Shown here: positions 23,544-32,548 of the stretch, piece after piece
How the letters are laid out: every line of letters starts with the position of its first letter
How positions within the stretch are numbered: position 1 is the first letter of the stretch
NCBI GenBank assembly: GCA_003676145.1
Contig: NAUB01000023.1
Span: 186,001 to 250,000, forward strand
Reading direction: 5' to 3'
Origin: a gamma proteobacterium symbiont of Stewartia floridana
Lineage (GTDB): Bacteria > Pseudomonadota > Gammaproteobacteria > Chromatiales > Chromatiaceae
DNA length: 64,000 nucleotides
Made by a program: the position numbers and the translations under genes
The notes under the pieces: generated by a model
Told to the model about the DNA's origin: nothing
Seen by the model: only the letters and a program-made list of their open reading frames with translations
Database searches by the model: none

Positions 23544-23888
23544 ATGCCCGAGATGAATCCTATGGCTGTGGAGAACAGCAATACACCCGAAGGCTTCGAG
23601 GATTGGACAGAGCAAAGAGCCATCGAGCTTGCCGCCGAAGAGAGTATCGAATTGACCGATGCCCATTGGGAAGTGATCCATTTCCTACGCAGTCACTGTG
23701 AAGAGAATGGTGCCACCTGCAGCGCCAGACTGGTACTCAAAGCCATGACCGGACAGGTTAAAGACCGGGGTGGCAAGAAATATCTCTACAGCCTCTTCCC
23801 GAGAGGCCCGGTAGTACAGGCCTGCAAGATTGCCGGCATCCCCCTGCCACCCTATTCACTGGATCTGTCATTTGGCAGTGTTCACTGA
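23544..23888 (+). CDS. DsrC/TusE-family protein lacking the C-terminal CysA
   Basis: This 114-residue protein has the DsrC fold signature: RAIELAAEESIELTDAHWEVIHFLRS, then YLYSLFPRGPVVQACKIAGIP. Canonical DsrC, the persulfide/trisulfide carrier of dissimilatory sulfur metabolism, ends CKIAGLPKPTGCV with two Cys. Here the first of these (CysB, C94) is present but the penultimate CysA is gone, and the chain continues as LPPYSLDLSFGSVH. Two further Cys (C52 and C59) lie in the middle helix region. TusE keeps only CysA, so this Cys pattern is neither classical DsrC nor TusE. It is monocistronic with its own terminator. Sulfur-carrier or regulatory roles are possible. Family assignment is strong; function is uncertain. 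Confidence 0.88.
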   Translation: MPEMNPMAVENSNTPEGFEDWTEQRAIELAAEESIELTDAHWEVIHFLRSHCEENGATCSARLVLKAMTGQVKDRGGKKYLYSLFPRGPVVQACKIAGIPLPPYSLDLSFGSVH

Positions 23889-23909
23889 TTGCTAAACCAA
23901 CAATGATGA

Positions 23910-23938
23910 AAGAGGGGCGAAAAGCCCCTCTTTTTTTT
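23910..23938 (+). terminator. Rho-independent terminator after the DsrC-like gene
   Basis: AGAGGGGC-GAAAA-GCCCCTCT is followed by seven further T. It lies about 20 bases after the stop codon. Confidence 0.95.
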
Positions 23939-23975
23939 GCCGCGCAATCGATCCGCTTTCAATCTGGCAGCTGAC

Positions 23976-24308
23976 TCAAACGCCACCGGTAGCCGGAACC
24001 ACCATATTGCCAGCATTTGGCCGTTTACGAATCGGCGGTGGCCCCGCCTCCAGGCTCGCCAGCGTCATGGGACCGACGATGCCATCGGCCACCAATCGTC
24101 GACTTGCCTGATACTGCTTGACCCGACTATCGGTCTTAGGCCCAAAGATACCATCGACCCAGAGCGGGGGAGGGGGCATTCGCGCATTCAGCAGATTCTG
24201 CACATAGGCAACGGCAAGACCTGAGGTACCTCTTTGCGGATATTTTTTTCTACCATAGTGCTGCTGGTTACCTTTATCCCCTAGGTCGGGCAAGTCGGCT
24301 TTTTCCAT
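23976..24308 (-). CDS. Small peptidoglycan-binding-domain (PG_binding_1) protein
   Basis: This 110-residue protein starts at the ATG at 24308, with GAGGAG nine bases upstream. A single PG_binding_1-type three-helix domain occupies about residues 28-88 (VAYVQNLLNARMP...VDGIFGPKTDSRVKQYQASRRLVADGIVGPMTLASL). The tail is Pro/Gly-rich. No signal peptide is visible, which is unusual for a protein whose domain normally binds murein outside the cytoplasm; it may be exported by another route or act inside. There is no catalytic domain. Its neighbours are the DsrC-like gene (convergent) and a DUF4124 protein on the same strand, and neither helps define its function. Confidence 0.75.
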   Translation of the reverse strand: MEKADLPDLGDKGNQQHYGRKKYPQRGTSGLAVAYVQNLLNARMPPPPLWVDGIFGPKTDSRVKQYQASRRLVADGIVGPMTLASLEAGPPPIRKRPNAGNMVVPATGGV

Positions 24309-24641
24309 CGCGCGTCTCCTCGCAGGTTTCGATTTTTTGTCCGCCAGCAAGGCTTAGAGCCGATACAAGCAGACGTGTTATAGCTGCAACAATTATCTTC
24401 TTGTGTAATTCGAGCTGAAGATCAATTCAGCCCTGCAGAGCACTTTGTCAGCCTATGAATGTTAATAATATATGATGGCGTTCAATAATGAAGGTGAATA
24501 AAACACCGGGGAAAATGCGTAAAATTTACTTTTTTGTGCTGATAATCCGGGGATATTTGGGATCTCTCCCTGATCGATCCAAGGGGAAGGCAAACTGCGT
24601 CCATTCAAGCAGAGCCTTTGTGCTGGAAAAACATTCAGTCA

Positions 24642-25091
24642 CTACTTGCACCAGCGATCAACATCCGCCTTCAACCGCTGCATGTGGCTTTTACGCTCGG
24701 CATCGTTGAGATAACTTTTCTGCCCGTCTTTCTTATAGTTGTAGATACCGGATGCACGGATATGTGAGTTATAGCGGTCTTTCGCATAGATGCACTTTTT
24801 GTTTCTTTTTTCCCGCTCCTGTTTTGCTTTCTGCTTGGCCTCCTTCTTCTCGCTGCGCTCCTCTTCAAAGGCATCGAGCATTTTTCTCATCTTCTGCTGC
24901 CGTTGCTGAGGTGATTCCGCAGAGGAACCGGAGGAGGGGGTCTGCTTGATCTTCACCTCGGTGGAGGATTCGGAAACAGGGCGATCGCTGAAGTGTACCC
25001 GCCCATGCTCATCGGTCCATTTATAGACACCCGCACAGAGGCTCTGAGAAAAGATGGCACTGAACAGCATCACCGGTAATAGATATTTCAT
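24642..25091 (-). CDS. DUF4124-domain exported protein
   Basis: This 149-residue protein starts at the ATG at 25091 (AAGGAATTGACG upstream). A signal peptide (about residues 1-19, ending LCA) precedes the DUF4124 motif GVYKWTDEHGRVHFSDRP. A long charged Lys/Glu/Arg coiled-coil-like stretch follows (about residues 60-105), with a C-terminal segment holding two Cys (KKCIYAKD and DRWCK) that could form a disulfide. DUF4124 proteins are common small periplasmic proteins in Gammaproteobacteria and have no established function. It lies alone between the PG-binding protein and amtB. Confidence 0.82.
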   Translation of the reverse strand: MKYLLPVMLFSAIFSQSLCAGVYKWTDEHGRVHFSDRPVSESSTEVKIKQTPSSGSSAESPQQRQQKMRKMLDAFEEERSEKKEAKQKAKQEREKRNKKCIYAKDRYNSHIRASGIYNYKKDGQKSYLNDAERKSHMQRLKADVDRWCK

Positions 25092-25250
25092 CGTCAATTC
25101 CTTGATCAAGAGATAAGTCCTGCAAAAGCTGATTCAACAGCCGTTCCTTGAATAGACTAACAAAAAAACATCCGGAACAATACGCAAGCCTGGTCACACC
25201 AAGCCGGCCGAATTAATGCCCGCAGACCATGCAACAAGAGTAAAAATCCT

Positions 25251-25280
25251 TATTTGCGTTTATTGGCGTTGATTCGCGGA
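25251..25280. repeat. Three tandem degenerate decamers
   Basis: Three successive 10-base units (TATTTGCGTT, then TATTGGCGTT, then GATTCGCGGA) follow the pattern KATTNGCGKW. A similar array of four units occurs at 32451-32490. It lies just beyond the amtB terminator. Confidence 0.6.
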
Positions 25281-25284
25281 CTGA

Positions 25285-25310
25285 ATAAAAAAGGGCGCCG
25301 AAGCGCCCTT
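25285..25310 (-). terminator. Rho-independent terminator of amtB
   Basis: AAGGGCGC-CGAA-GCGCCCTT (25291-25310) is followed on the minus strand by TTTTTTAT. It lies about 28 bases after the amtB stop codon. Confidence 0.88.
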
Positions 25311-25337
25311 TGCGTAGTCAATCCCATCAAGATGAGA

Positions 25338-26600
25338 TCAGAGTCCGGACCCCCGATTACCCGTGAATTCCGGATAGGCTTCCATGCCACATTCCCCGAG
25401 GTCGACGCCTTCGTACTCCTCCTCTTCGCTCACACGGATACCCATGATCACTTTGAGGACCAGCCATACGATGAAGCTGGCGATGAAAGTCCAGGCGAAG
25501 ATGACGCCAAGTCCCAGGAACTGTGCACCGAATGCGGCATCGGTATTGGAGAAAGGCACGGCAATCAGGCCCCACATGCCAACCACACCATGCACCGAGA
25601 TCGCACCAACAGGATCGTCGATCTTGATCTTATCCATGGTAATGATGGAGAAGACCACCAGGATACCGCCGATGGCGCCAACAATGGTTGCCCAGAGAGG
25701 AGTCGGTGCCAAAGGTTCAGCAGTGATCGCCACCAGGCCGGCCAGTGCACCATTCAATGCCATGGTCAGATCAGCCTTACCGAACAGGGCACGGGCGGTC
25801 AGCAGCGCAGCAATCACACCACCGGCAGCCGCCGCATTGGTGTTGACGAATACCGCAGCTACCGCATTGGCCTCGCCGATGTCAGAGACTTTCAGCTCGG
25901 ATCCACCGTTGAAGCCGAACCAGCCCAACCAGAGGATGAAGGTACCCAGAGTTGCCAGCGGCATGTTGGCGCCAGGAATGGCGTTTACCCGACCGTCAGC
26001 GGAGTATTTACCCTTACGAGCGCCGAGCAGGATGACACCGGCCAGAGCGGCAGAAGCACCACACAGATGCACCACGCCGGAACCAGCAAAGTCATTGAAG
26101 CCGGCTGCATCCAGGAAACCGCCGCCCCACTTCCAGTAGCCCTGCAGAGGATAGATAACACCGGTCATCACCACGGCGAAGAGCAGGAATGACCACAGCT
26201 TCATACGCTCAGCCACGGCGCCTGAGACGATCGACATGGCGGTAGCCACGAAGACCACCTGGAAGAAGAAGTCTGACATACCAGAGTAGTAGGTATCGCC
26301 ATTGCTGGCCAGTACGTCTTCGACACTGTTGTCACCGCCGAACATGAAACTCAGGTCCAGTGCAGGGAAGATGCCGTTGCCGTCAGCCGGATACATGATG
26401 TTGTAGCCCATCAGCATGTACATGATACAGGCGATAGCAAACAGGGCGACGTTTTTGGTAAGGATTTCAGCAGTATTCTTAGCTCGGACCAGACCGGCCT
26501 CGAGCATGGCGAAACCTGCTGCCATCCACATTACGAGTGCACCTGACACCAGAAAATAGAAGGTGTCCAGCGCGTAGCTTAAATGTGTAATCGCTTCCAC
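25338..26600 (-). CDS. amtB: Ammonium transporter AmtB
   Basis: This 420-residue membrane protein has about 11 transmembrane helices. Family motifs include MLEAGLVRAKNTAEILTKN in the first third, DFAGSGVVHLCGASAALAG and the C-terminal VHGVVGMWGLIAVPF. The N terminus has no cleavable signal. The start is a GTG at 26600, with GGAGAG upstream. Amt proteins conduct ammonium into the cell and are blocked by GlnK. The glnK gene lies 30 bp upstream in the same operon, and the operon has NtrC-type sites in its leader, so expression should rise under nitrogen limitation. A terminator follows. Confidence 0.96.
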   Translation of the reverse strand: MEAITHLSYALDTFYFLVSGALVMWMAAGFAMLEAGLVRAKNTAEILTKNVALFAIACIMYMLMGYNIMYPADGNGIFPALDLSFMFGGDNSVEDVLASNGDTYYSGMSDFFFQVVFVATAMSIVSGAVAERMKLWSFLLFAVVMTGVIYPLQGYWKWGGGFLDAAGFNDFAGSGVVHLCGASAALAGVILLGARKGKYSADGRVNAIPGANMPLATLGTFILWLGWFGFNGGSELKVSDIGEANAVAAVFVNTNAAAAGGVIAALLTARALFGKADLTMALNGALAGLVAITAEPLAPTPLWATIVGAIGGILVVFSIITMDKIKIDDPVGAISVHGVVGMWGLIAVPFSNTDAAFGAQFLGLGVIFAWTFIASFIVWLVLKVIMGIRVSEEEEYEGVDLGECGMEAYPEFTGNRGSGL

Positions 26601-26630
26601 GATACTCTCCAGAAAGTAGTTACAAATCGG

Positions 26631-26984
<354 letters not shown>

Positions 26985-27039
26985 TTATCGAGTCCGCCCG
27001 AAGGCGGACGTATGATTAGTCACGAAAAAAAGGGATCAC

Positions 27040-27726
27040 TTAGAACTCTTTTGAATAAGAGACGAAGAAACGCATATCGGAGTCTTCACCCGGGGCGTCG
27101 GTATCATCCAGGTCGGTGTCAGAGAGACTGAAGGTCACATCACCGAAGTCACCGGCTGACTTGCTGACGTCGATCTGATAGTGGGTGTAATCATCCGCGT
27201 CGGCATCATCATCACCATCAGGCTCGACAAAACCAACGGTCAGACCAATCGAGAAGTCTTCGGGAAGATCGAAGCTACCGCCGATATAGAAGTAGAGGTC
27301 CTCTTCAACAGCCTCTACGGCATCTTCAGCAGAGATCACATAGGCAACACCGGCTGAGAGGAAATTCCATCCCACGTTGGCATTGACTTCAGCAAAGTCA
27401 GATTCCGAATCACTTGAGTAGGAGTAGTAGATCAGACCGGCGTCATAGCTGACGCCAGCGATTTCACCGCCATAACCGCCATAGAAATCCAACTCGTAAT
27501 CATCCCAAGCCTCAGAGATCCAGGTACCGGCATAGAGGCCGCTATCGTGAGCGTAATCAACACCACCGGAGAAAGCGGTACTGTTGGCAGACTGGGTCAG
27601 GCCACGCCAGACGTAGTTACTGGTGACACCGATGTTGGCACTGATTTCAGCGGCGGCGACAGATGAGAGCCCCAGCAAAGCAACACCACAGGCCAGAGCG
27701 ATTTTGTTCATTTTCATGGTTTTCAA
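27040..27726 (-). CDS. TorF-family putative outer-membrane porin
   Basis: This 228-residue protein has a signal peptide (about residues 1-25, ending VAAA) followed by SANIGVTSNYVWRGLTQS, the characteristic start of the TorF/TIGR02001 family. Alternating aromatic/hydrophobic beta strands run to a C-terminal VSYSKEF ending in Phe, as expected for an outer-membrane beta barrel. The protein is very acidic (Asp/Glu-rich loops). It is the first gene of the torF-glnK-amtB operon and probably helps small nitrogenous solutes cross the outer membrane during nitrogen limitation. That role is inferred from the operon and not demonstrated. Confidence 0.88.
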   Translation of the reverse strand: MKTMKMNKIALACGVALLGLSSVAAAEISANIGVTSNYVWRGLTQSANSTAFSGGVDYAHDSGLYAGTWISEAWDDYELDFYGGYGGEIAGVSYDAGLIYYSYSSDSESDFAEVNANVGWNFLSAGVAYVISAEDAVEAVEEDLYFYIGGSFDLPEDFSIGLTVGFVEPDGDDDADADDYTHYQIDVSKSAGDFGDVTFSLSDTDLDDTDAPGEDSDMRFFVSYSKEF

Positions 27727-27807
27727 TTCCTCTACTAAACGATCATGACAAAGTTGAAATATTGGGTTCAGCTATTTCATGTGATAAGCCGAATGTGACA
27801 ATTACAT

Positions 27808-27823
27808 ATCAGACTTCGTGCCA
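27808..27823 (-). promoter_or_regulatory. Probable sigma-54 promoter of torF-glnK-amtB
   Basis: The minus strand reads TGGCACGAAGTCTGAT. The -24 element TGGCACG is perfect; the -12 element is imperfect (CTGAT where TTGCW is expected). It lies about 85 bases before the torF start. NtrC-type sites 110-140 bp upstream make it plausible despite the weak -12 part. Confidence 0.5.
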
Positions 27824-27928
27824 ACCATTGCAACGCATTGTTTACCAAGAGAAATTTCAGAAATATCGCTTTTTTGTTACAGCCAGATAAATAAGCTATG
27901 CCTTATTTGGATTCACAAAAAGCGGGCA

Positions 27929-27958
27929 TGCACTGCTCTGGTGCACCAAAGCGGTGCA
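27929..27958. promoter_or_regulatory. Two overlapping NtrC-binding sites
   Basis: TGCACC-AAAGC-GGTGCA (27942-27958) is a perfect match to the NtrC consensus TGCACC-N5-GGTGCA. The overlapping TGCACT-GCTCT-GGTGCA (27929-27945) differs in one base. Paired sites about 140 bp upstream of a sigma-54 promoter are the classical enhancer arrangement. Confidence 0.85.
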
Positions 27959-28096
27959 AATAATTCAAACTGGGAGCAGGTTCACAACAGCGTCTCGTCA
28001 GAGCGACACAGGTCAATACTGTTGTAATAAAGCGACACTAAATCCGATTCAGAGGCTCTCTGGACAAGCGGTTCAACACTGGCTATTGTCTGCTGC

Positions 28097-28342
28097 ATGA
28101 TAGATTCAAAACTGATTGACGATCTGGCCCAACGGCTCGCAAACACTCTTCCAGCAGGCATTCAGAGCATGCAGGGGGATGTGATGAAGAACCTGCGTGC
28201 CGGTCTGGAGTCCGGACTGGCCCGGCTCGAACTGGTCAGCCGGGAGGAGTTCGAGGTTCAGGCGGCTGTCTTATCCCGCACACGGGAGAAACTGAAACGC
28301 CTGGAGGAACAGGTCAAAGCGTTGGAAGAACAACAGCGCTGA
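28097..28342 (+). CDS. ubiK: Ubiquinone biosynthesis accessory factor UbiK (BMFP family)
   Basis: This 81-residue protein is made of an N-terminal amphipathic helix (IDDLAQRLANTLPAG) and a C-terminal coiled coil (LSRTREKLKRLEEQVKALEEQQ). It matches the YqiC/BMFP family in length and in the conserved VSREEFEVQ segment. UbiK associates with UbiJ and aids aerobic ubiquinone synthesis near the membrane. It lies upstream of the comM-like gene on the same strand. The short length and conserved REEFEVQ core make the assignment firm. Confidence 0.9.
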   Translation: MIDSKLIDDLAQRLANTLPAGIQSMQGDVMKNLRAGLESGLARLELVSREEFEVQAAVLSRTREKLKRLEEQVKALEEQQR

Positions 28343-28457
28343 ATGGCCCGATTGCGTCACCCAGCCAGACCGGCAGGGAGTGTTGGAAACAGTTTACGCA
28401 CCATTTTTGTAACGTCGATACCGGAACCATCGACCCGCTACACCATGCAAGGAAGCC

Positions 28458-29972
28458 ATGTCTCTCGCGATCCTCTATTCCCGTGCCCAGGAGGGCATCA
28501 ACTCACCCCTGGTGACCGTCGAGGTCCATCTCGCCAACGGTCTCCCTGCACTCTCCATCGTCGGCCTGCCGGAGATGGCGGTGCGGGAGAGCAAGGATCG
28601 GGTCAGGGGCGCCCTGATCAACAGTCAGTTCGAATTTCCCGCCCGCCGTATCACCATCAATCTGGCCCCGGCGGATTTACCCAAAGAGGGGGGACGTTTC
28701 GACCTGCCGATCGCCCTGGGCATTCTCGCCGCCTCCGGGCAGATCCCGAAACAGACCCTGGATCAGTATGAGTTTGCCGGCGAGCTGGCCCTGTCGGGTC
28801 AACTGCGTCGGGTACATGGCATACTGCCCGCCGCCCTGGCTGCCCGGGATGCCAAGCGGGCGCTGATCCTTGCTGAAGAGAATGCGGCGGAAGCCGCTCT
28901 GGTCGAAGGCCTGACCTGCCAGCCCGCCACTCATCTGTTACAGGTCTGCGCTCACCTCAAAGGTCTGGAGACTCTACCGACCCAGCAAAAGGCCCTGGTC
29001 GAGTCGACATTGGAGCAGCCCGATATGGCCGATGTGATCGGTCAACATCAGGCGAAACGCGCCCTGGAGATCTCAGCGGCCGGTGCACACTCCCTACTCT
29101 ACATAGGACCACCCGGAACCGGGAAGTCGATGCTGGCCGCCAGACTGCCCGGGATCCTGCCGCCGATGACCGATCAGGAGGCCCTGGAGAGTGCTGCGAT
29201 CCGCTCACTTGCCCAGCAACAGCCGTTCGATGCGAGGGGCTGGAACCGACGTCCATTCCGTGCTCCGCACCATACCGCCTCTGCGGTGGCACTGGTCGGC
29301 GGTGGCAGTCATCCAAAACCAGGGGAGATCTCCCTGGCCCACCATGGGGTGCTGTTTCTTGATGAGCTGCCCGAGTATGACCGGCATGTACTTGAGGTGC
29401 TGCGTGAACCGATGGAGAACGGAAGTATTACTATCTCGCGGGCCAATCGACAGGCGGACTACCCGGCCCGCTTCCAGCTGCTCGCCGCCATGAACCCCTG
29501 CCCCTGCGGCCACCTGGGAGACGGCAGCAACCGCTGCCACTGCACGCTCGAACAGATCAGCCGCTATCGTAACCGCATCTCCGGCCCGCTGCTCGACCGC
29601 ATCGATATGCATGTGGAAGTCCCCAGACAACCGATCCCGATCGGCGCCACACAGAGCAATAGCCGGGAGGAGGGGAGTGAGCAGATCCAGGCGCGGATCC
29701 TGGCCGCCAGGAGACGTCAGTATGAAAGACAGGGAAAGACCAATCAGGCCCTCGCCGGGAGTGAAATCGAGACCCATATCCACATCGACAAGCCGGGGCA
29801 GAAACTGCTGCAGAAGGCGGTCGATCAACTGGGGCTGTCGATGCGCGCCTATCACCGCATCATCAAGGTGGCCCGCACCATTGCCGACCTCGAAGCCAGC
29901 TCAGCGATCCACACCCAGCATCTGAGTGAGGCGATTGGCTATCGGCGGCTCGACCGGCGGCAGCAATACTGA
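28458..29972 (+). CDS. YifB/ComM-family Mg-chelatase-like AAA ATPase
   Basis: This 504-residue protein has an N-terminal Lon-protease-like domain (VEVHLANGLPALSIVGLPEMAVRESKDRVRGA), then an AAA+ module with Walker A GPPGTGKS and a Walker B region ending FLDELPEYD, then a C-terminal Mg-chelatase helical domain with a conserved Cys motif (NPCPCGHLGD). In naturally competent bacteria the homologue ComM is a DNA helicase that promotes branch migration during transformation. ComM-like genes are broadly present even in organisms not known to be competent. The start has AAGGAAGCC just before the ATG. Confidence 0.93.
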   Translation: MSLAILYSRAQEGINSPLVTVEVHLANGLPALSIVGLPEMAVRESKDRVRGALINSQFEFPARRITINLAPADLPKEGGRFDLPIALGILAASGQIPKQTLDQYEFAGELALSGQLRRVHGILPAALAARDAKRALILAEENAAEAALVEGLTCQPATHLLQVCAHLKGLETLPTQQKALVESTLEQPDMADVIGQHQAKRALEISAAGAHSLLYIGPPGTGKSMLAARLPGILPPMTDQEALESAAIRSLAQQQPFDARGWNRRPFRAPHHTASAVALVGGGSHPKPGEISLAHHGVLFLDELPEYDRHVLEVLREPMENGSITISRANRQADYPARFQLLAAMNPCPCGHLGDGSNRCHCTLEQISRYRNRISGPLLDRIDMHVEVPRQPIPIGATQSNSREEGSEQIQARILAARRRQYERQGKTNQALAGSEIETHIHIDKPGQKLLQKAVDQLGLSMRAYHRIIKVARTIADLEASSAIHTQHLSEAIGYRRLDRRQQY

Positions 29973-29980
29973 GCTATCGG

Positions 29981-32140
29981 TTAGAAGGAGCCTTTCAACC
30001 CCTGCAGCTTGGCTCGGAAGGACTCCACCACCTGGCGGTTGTCGTCAGAGTTGAATACTACGGTCGGCACCAGCACCACCACCAGTTCCGTTCGTTTGCT
30101 GAAAGTCGACTCCTGTCCAAACAGCCAGCCAATCAAAGGCAGTTTGCTTAAGAACGGCAGACCAGAGGTGCCTTCGTTATCCCGGTCGGTGATCAGTCCC
30201 CCGAGCACAAGAACTTCTCCATTCTTTACCGCAACGGTACTGGTGATCTTCCTTGTAGAGATGGTTGGCGACCCCGAAGTACTGGATGCCACCACATCAG
30301 AGACATCACTCACCTCCTGAGTTACATCCAGAGTTACCAGCCCACCTGGATTGACCCGTGGTGTGACTTCCAGCATCACGCCGGTTTCACGATAGCTGAT
30401 GCTGTTGATGATGGGTGAATCGGAATCAGTTGTGGATTGACGCTGCTGGTCGACAATCGGGACTTCATCACCCACCTGGATTGAGGCGGTCTCATTATCA
30501 AGCACCATCACAGAGGGGGAAGAGAGCACCCGGATCAGAGAGTCTTCGGCCAGAGCATTGAAGACCGCCCTCACGTCCGACGCTGAACGCAGAACAGAAA
30601 AGTTGAAGCCGGGTAGTGTGTTGCCCAATACAGCGGACGTGGTACTGCTCAGCACACCTTCACCGATATAGTTGGAACCTACATCCGAATTGAAAGCCCA
30701 CTGCAGTCCATATTTGAACTCATCCTGCAGGGCCACTTCTATAATGGTTGCCTCGACCATCACTTGAAGCTGGCGTACATCCAGTTTCTCCAGGGCATCC
30801 AGCATGTTGGCGTATTGGGAAGGGGTTGCCGTGATCACCAGGGAGTTGTGTTTATCATCGGCGACAACCCTGATCTCGCTCTTGGCCTCACTACCCCCGG
30901 CGCCAAAAAAAGTCATACGAGCCACGGAGGTTGTGGATAGGCTCTTTGACTCACTGTCGGTGGAACTGCTGAGGGTTTTCTTCGTTTTGCCTGGGGCCAC
31001 CTCGGCGGATTTGCTCTTTTTCTGGGTTGCTCCTGAGGCAGAGAAGAGCTGCTGCAGCATATCCGCAAGCTCCACGGCTTCCCCATTCTGAACCCGATAG
31101 ACATAGAGCTTCTGCCCGGTGCCCGACTCCTGGCTGTCGACCCGGTCGAGCCTGGGTATCCACTCCGCCACCCGGTCCAGGTAGCGCTTCTGCGGGGTGA
31201 CCACCAGAATCCCGCCAGCCTCATCCACAGGCACCACCCGAAACATCCCCTCCAGGGGATTGCTGTCCATGCTGCCGACAATCGCCTGCAGTTCCTTGGT
31301 CACGGTGGAGACTTTGGCGTACTTAAGGGGGAAAAAACCGACCGAGAGTCCTTCCATCCAATCCACGTCAAACAGTTGAATGGTCTCCAGCATGCTGGCC
31401 AGTTCACCACCGGTGCCACCAAGCACCAGCAGGTTACGGGTGGCGTCGACCCGGATAACGCTGTTGACCGGCGCCAGGGGCTGGAGGATCTGGGCCATCT
31501 CCCGTACGCCGATATATTTCACCGGCACCACCTGCAGGGCGTAACCGGCCGGTATCGGCGCACTGCCGTCTGCCAGCCGCGGCACCTGTTGACCCTGGAT
31601 CGCCTTGCTCAGGGGTAGAATCCGGTAGATCCCATCCACCAGCACCATCGCCGCACCGTTCATGCGCAGCAGGGTTTCCAAGGTGGGCAGCAGATCCGCT
31701 CTGGGCAGGGATTTGCCGGTCTGGATGGTCACGGTGCCCTTCACCGCCGGATCGAGAATGTAGTTTTCGTCCAGCAATTGACCGAGCACCGTCTGCACCA
31801 CTTCCCGCAGATCCGCCTTTTCGAAATTCAGAGTGATATCGCCGGTCGCCGACTCACGGGCACCCCTGCGGCCGCCACTCCGTCCCTGTTTGACAAATTT
31901 GCCGGTACCGTAAAAGAGTTCCGGTTTCTCTGTTTTGCTTTTCGCCTCTGATGCCTCCTCCCGGCCTGGAGCAACAACACCCCTATCCACCTCTTCGGAG
32001 GTCCGGCCTGGTATCAGATGACCTGGAGGAACCTTACTTGCAGCACTGCTCTGGCCTTCACTTTCGCTTCGACTGTTAAAGTTGGCGCAACCGGTGACGA
32101 AGACCAGCAGGAGGAGGGGGAGGAGGGTGTTAATTGACAT
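29981..32140 (-). CDS. gspD: Type II secretion system secretin GspD
   Basis: This 719-residue outer-membrane channel protein has a lipobox (VFVTGCANF), so it may be a lipoprotein. It contains an N0 domain (ITLNFEKADLREVVQTVLGQL, about residues 100-170), N1-N3 repeats and the C-terminal secretin core with VPIVDQQRQ, the LEVTPRVN segment and VLGGLITDRD. A Ser/Lys-rich insert (about residues 370-415) interrupts the N-domain region. The gene stands alone here, with no other gsp gene in the window; the remainder of the T2SS must be elsewhere. PilQ-type AMIN domains are absent, which argues against a type IV pilus secretin. Confidence 0.9.
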   Translation of the reverse strand: MSINTLLPLLLLVFVTGCANFNSRSESEGQSSAASKVPPGHLIPGRTSEEVDRGVVAPGREEASEAKSKTEKPELFYGTGKFVKQGRSGGRRGARESATGDITLNFEKADLREVVQTVLGQLLDENYILDPAVKGTVTIQTGKSLPRADLLPTLETLLRMNGAAMVLVDGIYRILPLSKAIQGQQVPRLADGSAPIPAGYALQVVPVKYIGVREMAQILQPLAPVNSVIRVDATRNLLVLGGTGGELASMLETIQLFDVDWMEGLSVGFFPLKYAKVSTVTKELQAIVGSMDSNPLEGMFRVVPVDEAGGILVVTPQKRYLDRVAEWIPRLDRVDSQESGTGQKLYVYRVQNGEAVELADMLQQLFSASGATQKKSKSAEVAPGKTKKTLSSSTDSESKSLSTTSVARMTFFGAGGSEAKSEIRVVADDKHNSLVITATPSQYANMLDALEKLDVRQLQVMVEATIIEVALQDEFKYGLQWAFNSDVGSNYIGEGVLSSTTSAVLGNTLPGFNFSVLRSASDVRAVFNALAEDSLIRVLSSPSVMVLDNETASIQVGDEVPIVDQQRQSTTDSDSPIINSISYRETGVMLEVTPRVNPGGLVTLDVTQEVSDVSDVVASSTSGSPTISTRKITSTVAVKNGEVLVLGGLITDRDNEGTSGLPFLSKLPLIGWLFGQESTFSKRTELVVVLVPTVVFNSDDNRQVVESFRAKLQGLKGSF

Positions 32141-32450
32141 CAGATGTTGTTTGTCTGCAAAAAATATCTCTTGGGAAATCTATGCCCGGATAGGCTATCT
32201 ACCGGGCAGTCGGGCATTTTAGCCTGAATGGGCCCGCCGGTCACTTGAGAGTGAAAATCCCGTTTGAGAGTTCCATCCGATCCGAGGCCGGTACGAGAAG
32301 CTGTCCTGCACCAGCCTCTCCATTCTGCTCAGCTTTTTCAGCAGTCAGTTAAGCAGCTGGAAAACGATTGGCAGTTGCTTGGAGAGAATAAACCGCAAAC
32401 GATCGCCAATCACTGCATAATGGCGCAACCAACATTCACGTTACTGCCTC

Positions 32451-32490
32451 TATTTGCGTAAATTCGCGGTGGTTGGCGTTGATTGGCGGT
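32451..32490. repeat. Four tandem degenerate decamers
   Basis: Four consecutive 10-base units beginning with TATTTGCGTA and ending with GATTGGCGGT share the KATTNGCGKW pattern. They match the array at 25251-25280. Confidence 0.6.
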
Positions 32491-32494
32491 TAAT

Positions 32495-32521
32495 CTTAGG
32501 GCCCGATAACACTAATCCAAT
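32495..32521 (+). repeat. Dispersed repeat, copy B
   Basis: CTTAGGGCC-CGA-TAACACTAATCCAAT, directly after the decamer array and about 30 bases beyond the yajL stop codon. It differs from copy A at two positions. Confidence 0.7.
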
Positions 32522-32548
32522 TTCGCAAGCAACATTGGGGCGTAAATG

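Larger units (their letters stand above)
27727..28096. other. Divergent regulatory region between torF and ubiK
   Basis: This 370-bp region carries no gene. It holds a likely sigma-54 promoter and two NtrC-type sites for the leftward torF-glnK-amtB operon, annotated separately. A promoter for ubiK was not identified. Confidence 0.7.
32141..32548. other. Intergenic region with decamer array and dispersed repeat
   Basis: About 400 bp upstream of gspD and downstream of yajL. No gene is supported. It contains four degenerate GCG-centred decamers (32451-32490) and, directly after them, copy B of the dispersed repeat. Confidence 0.5.
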
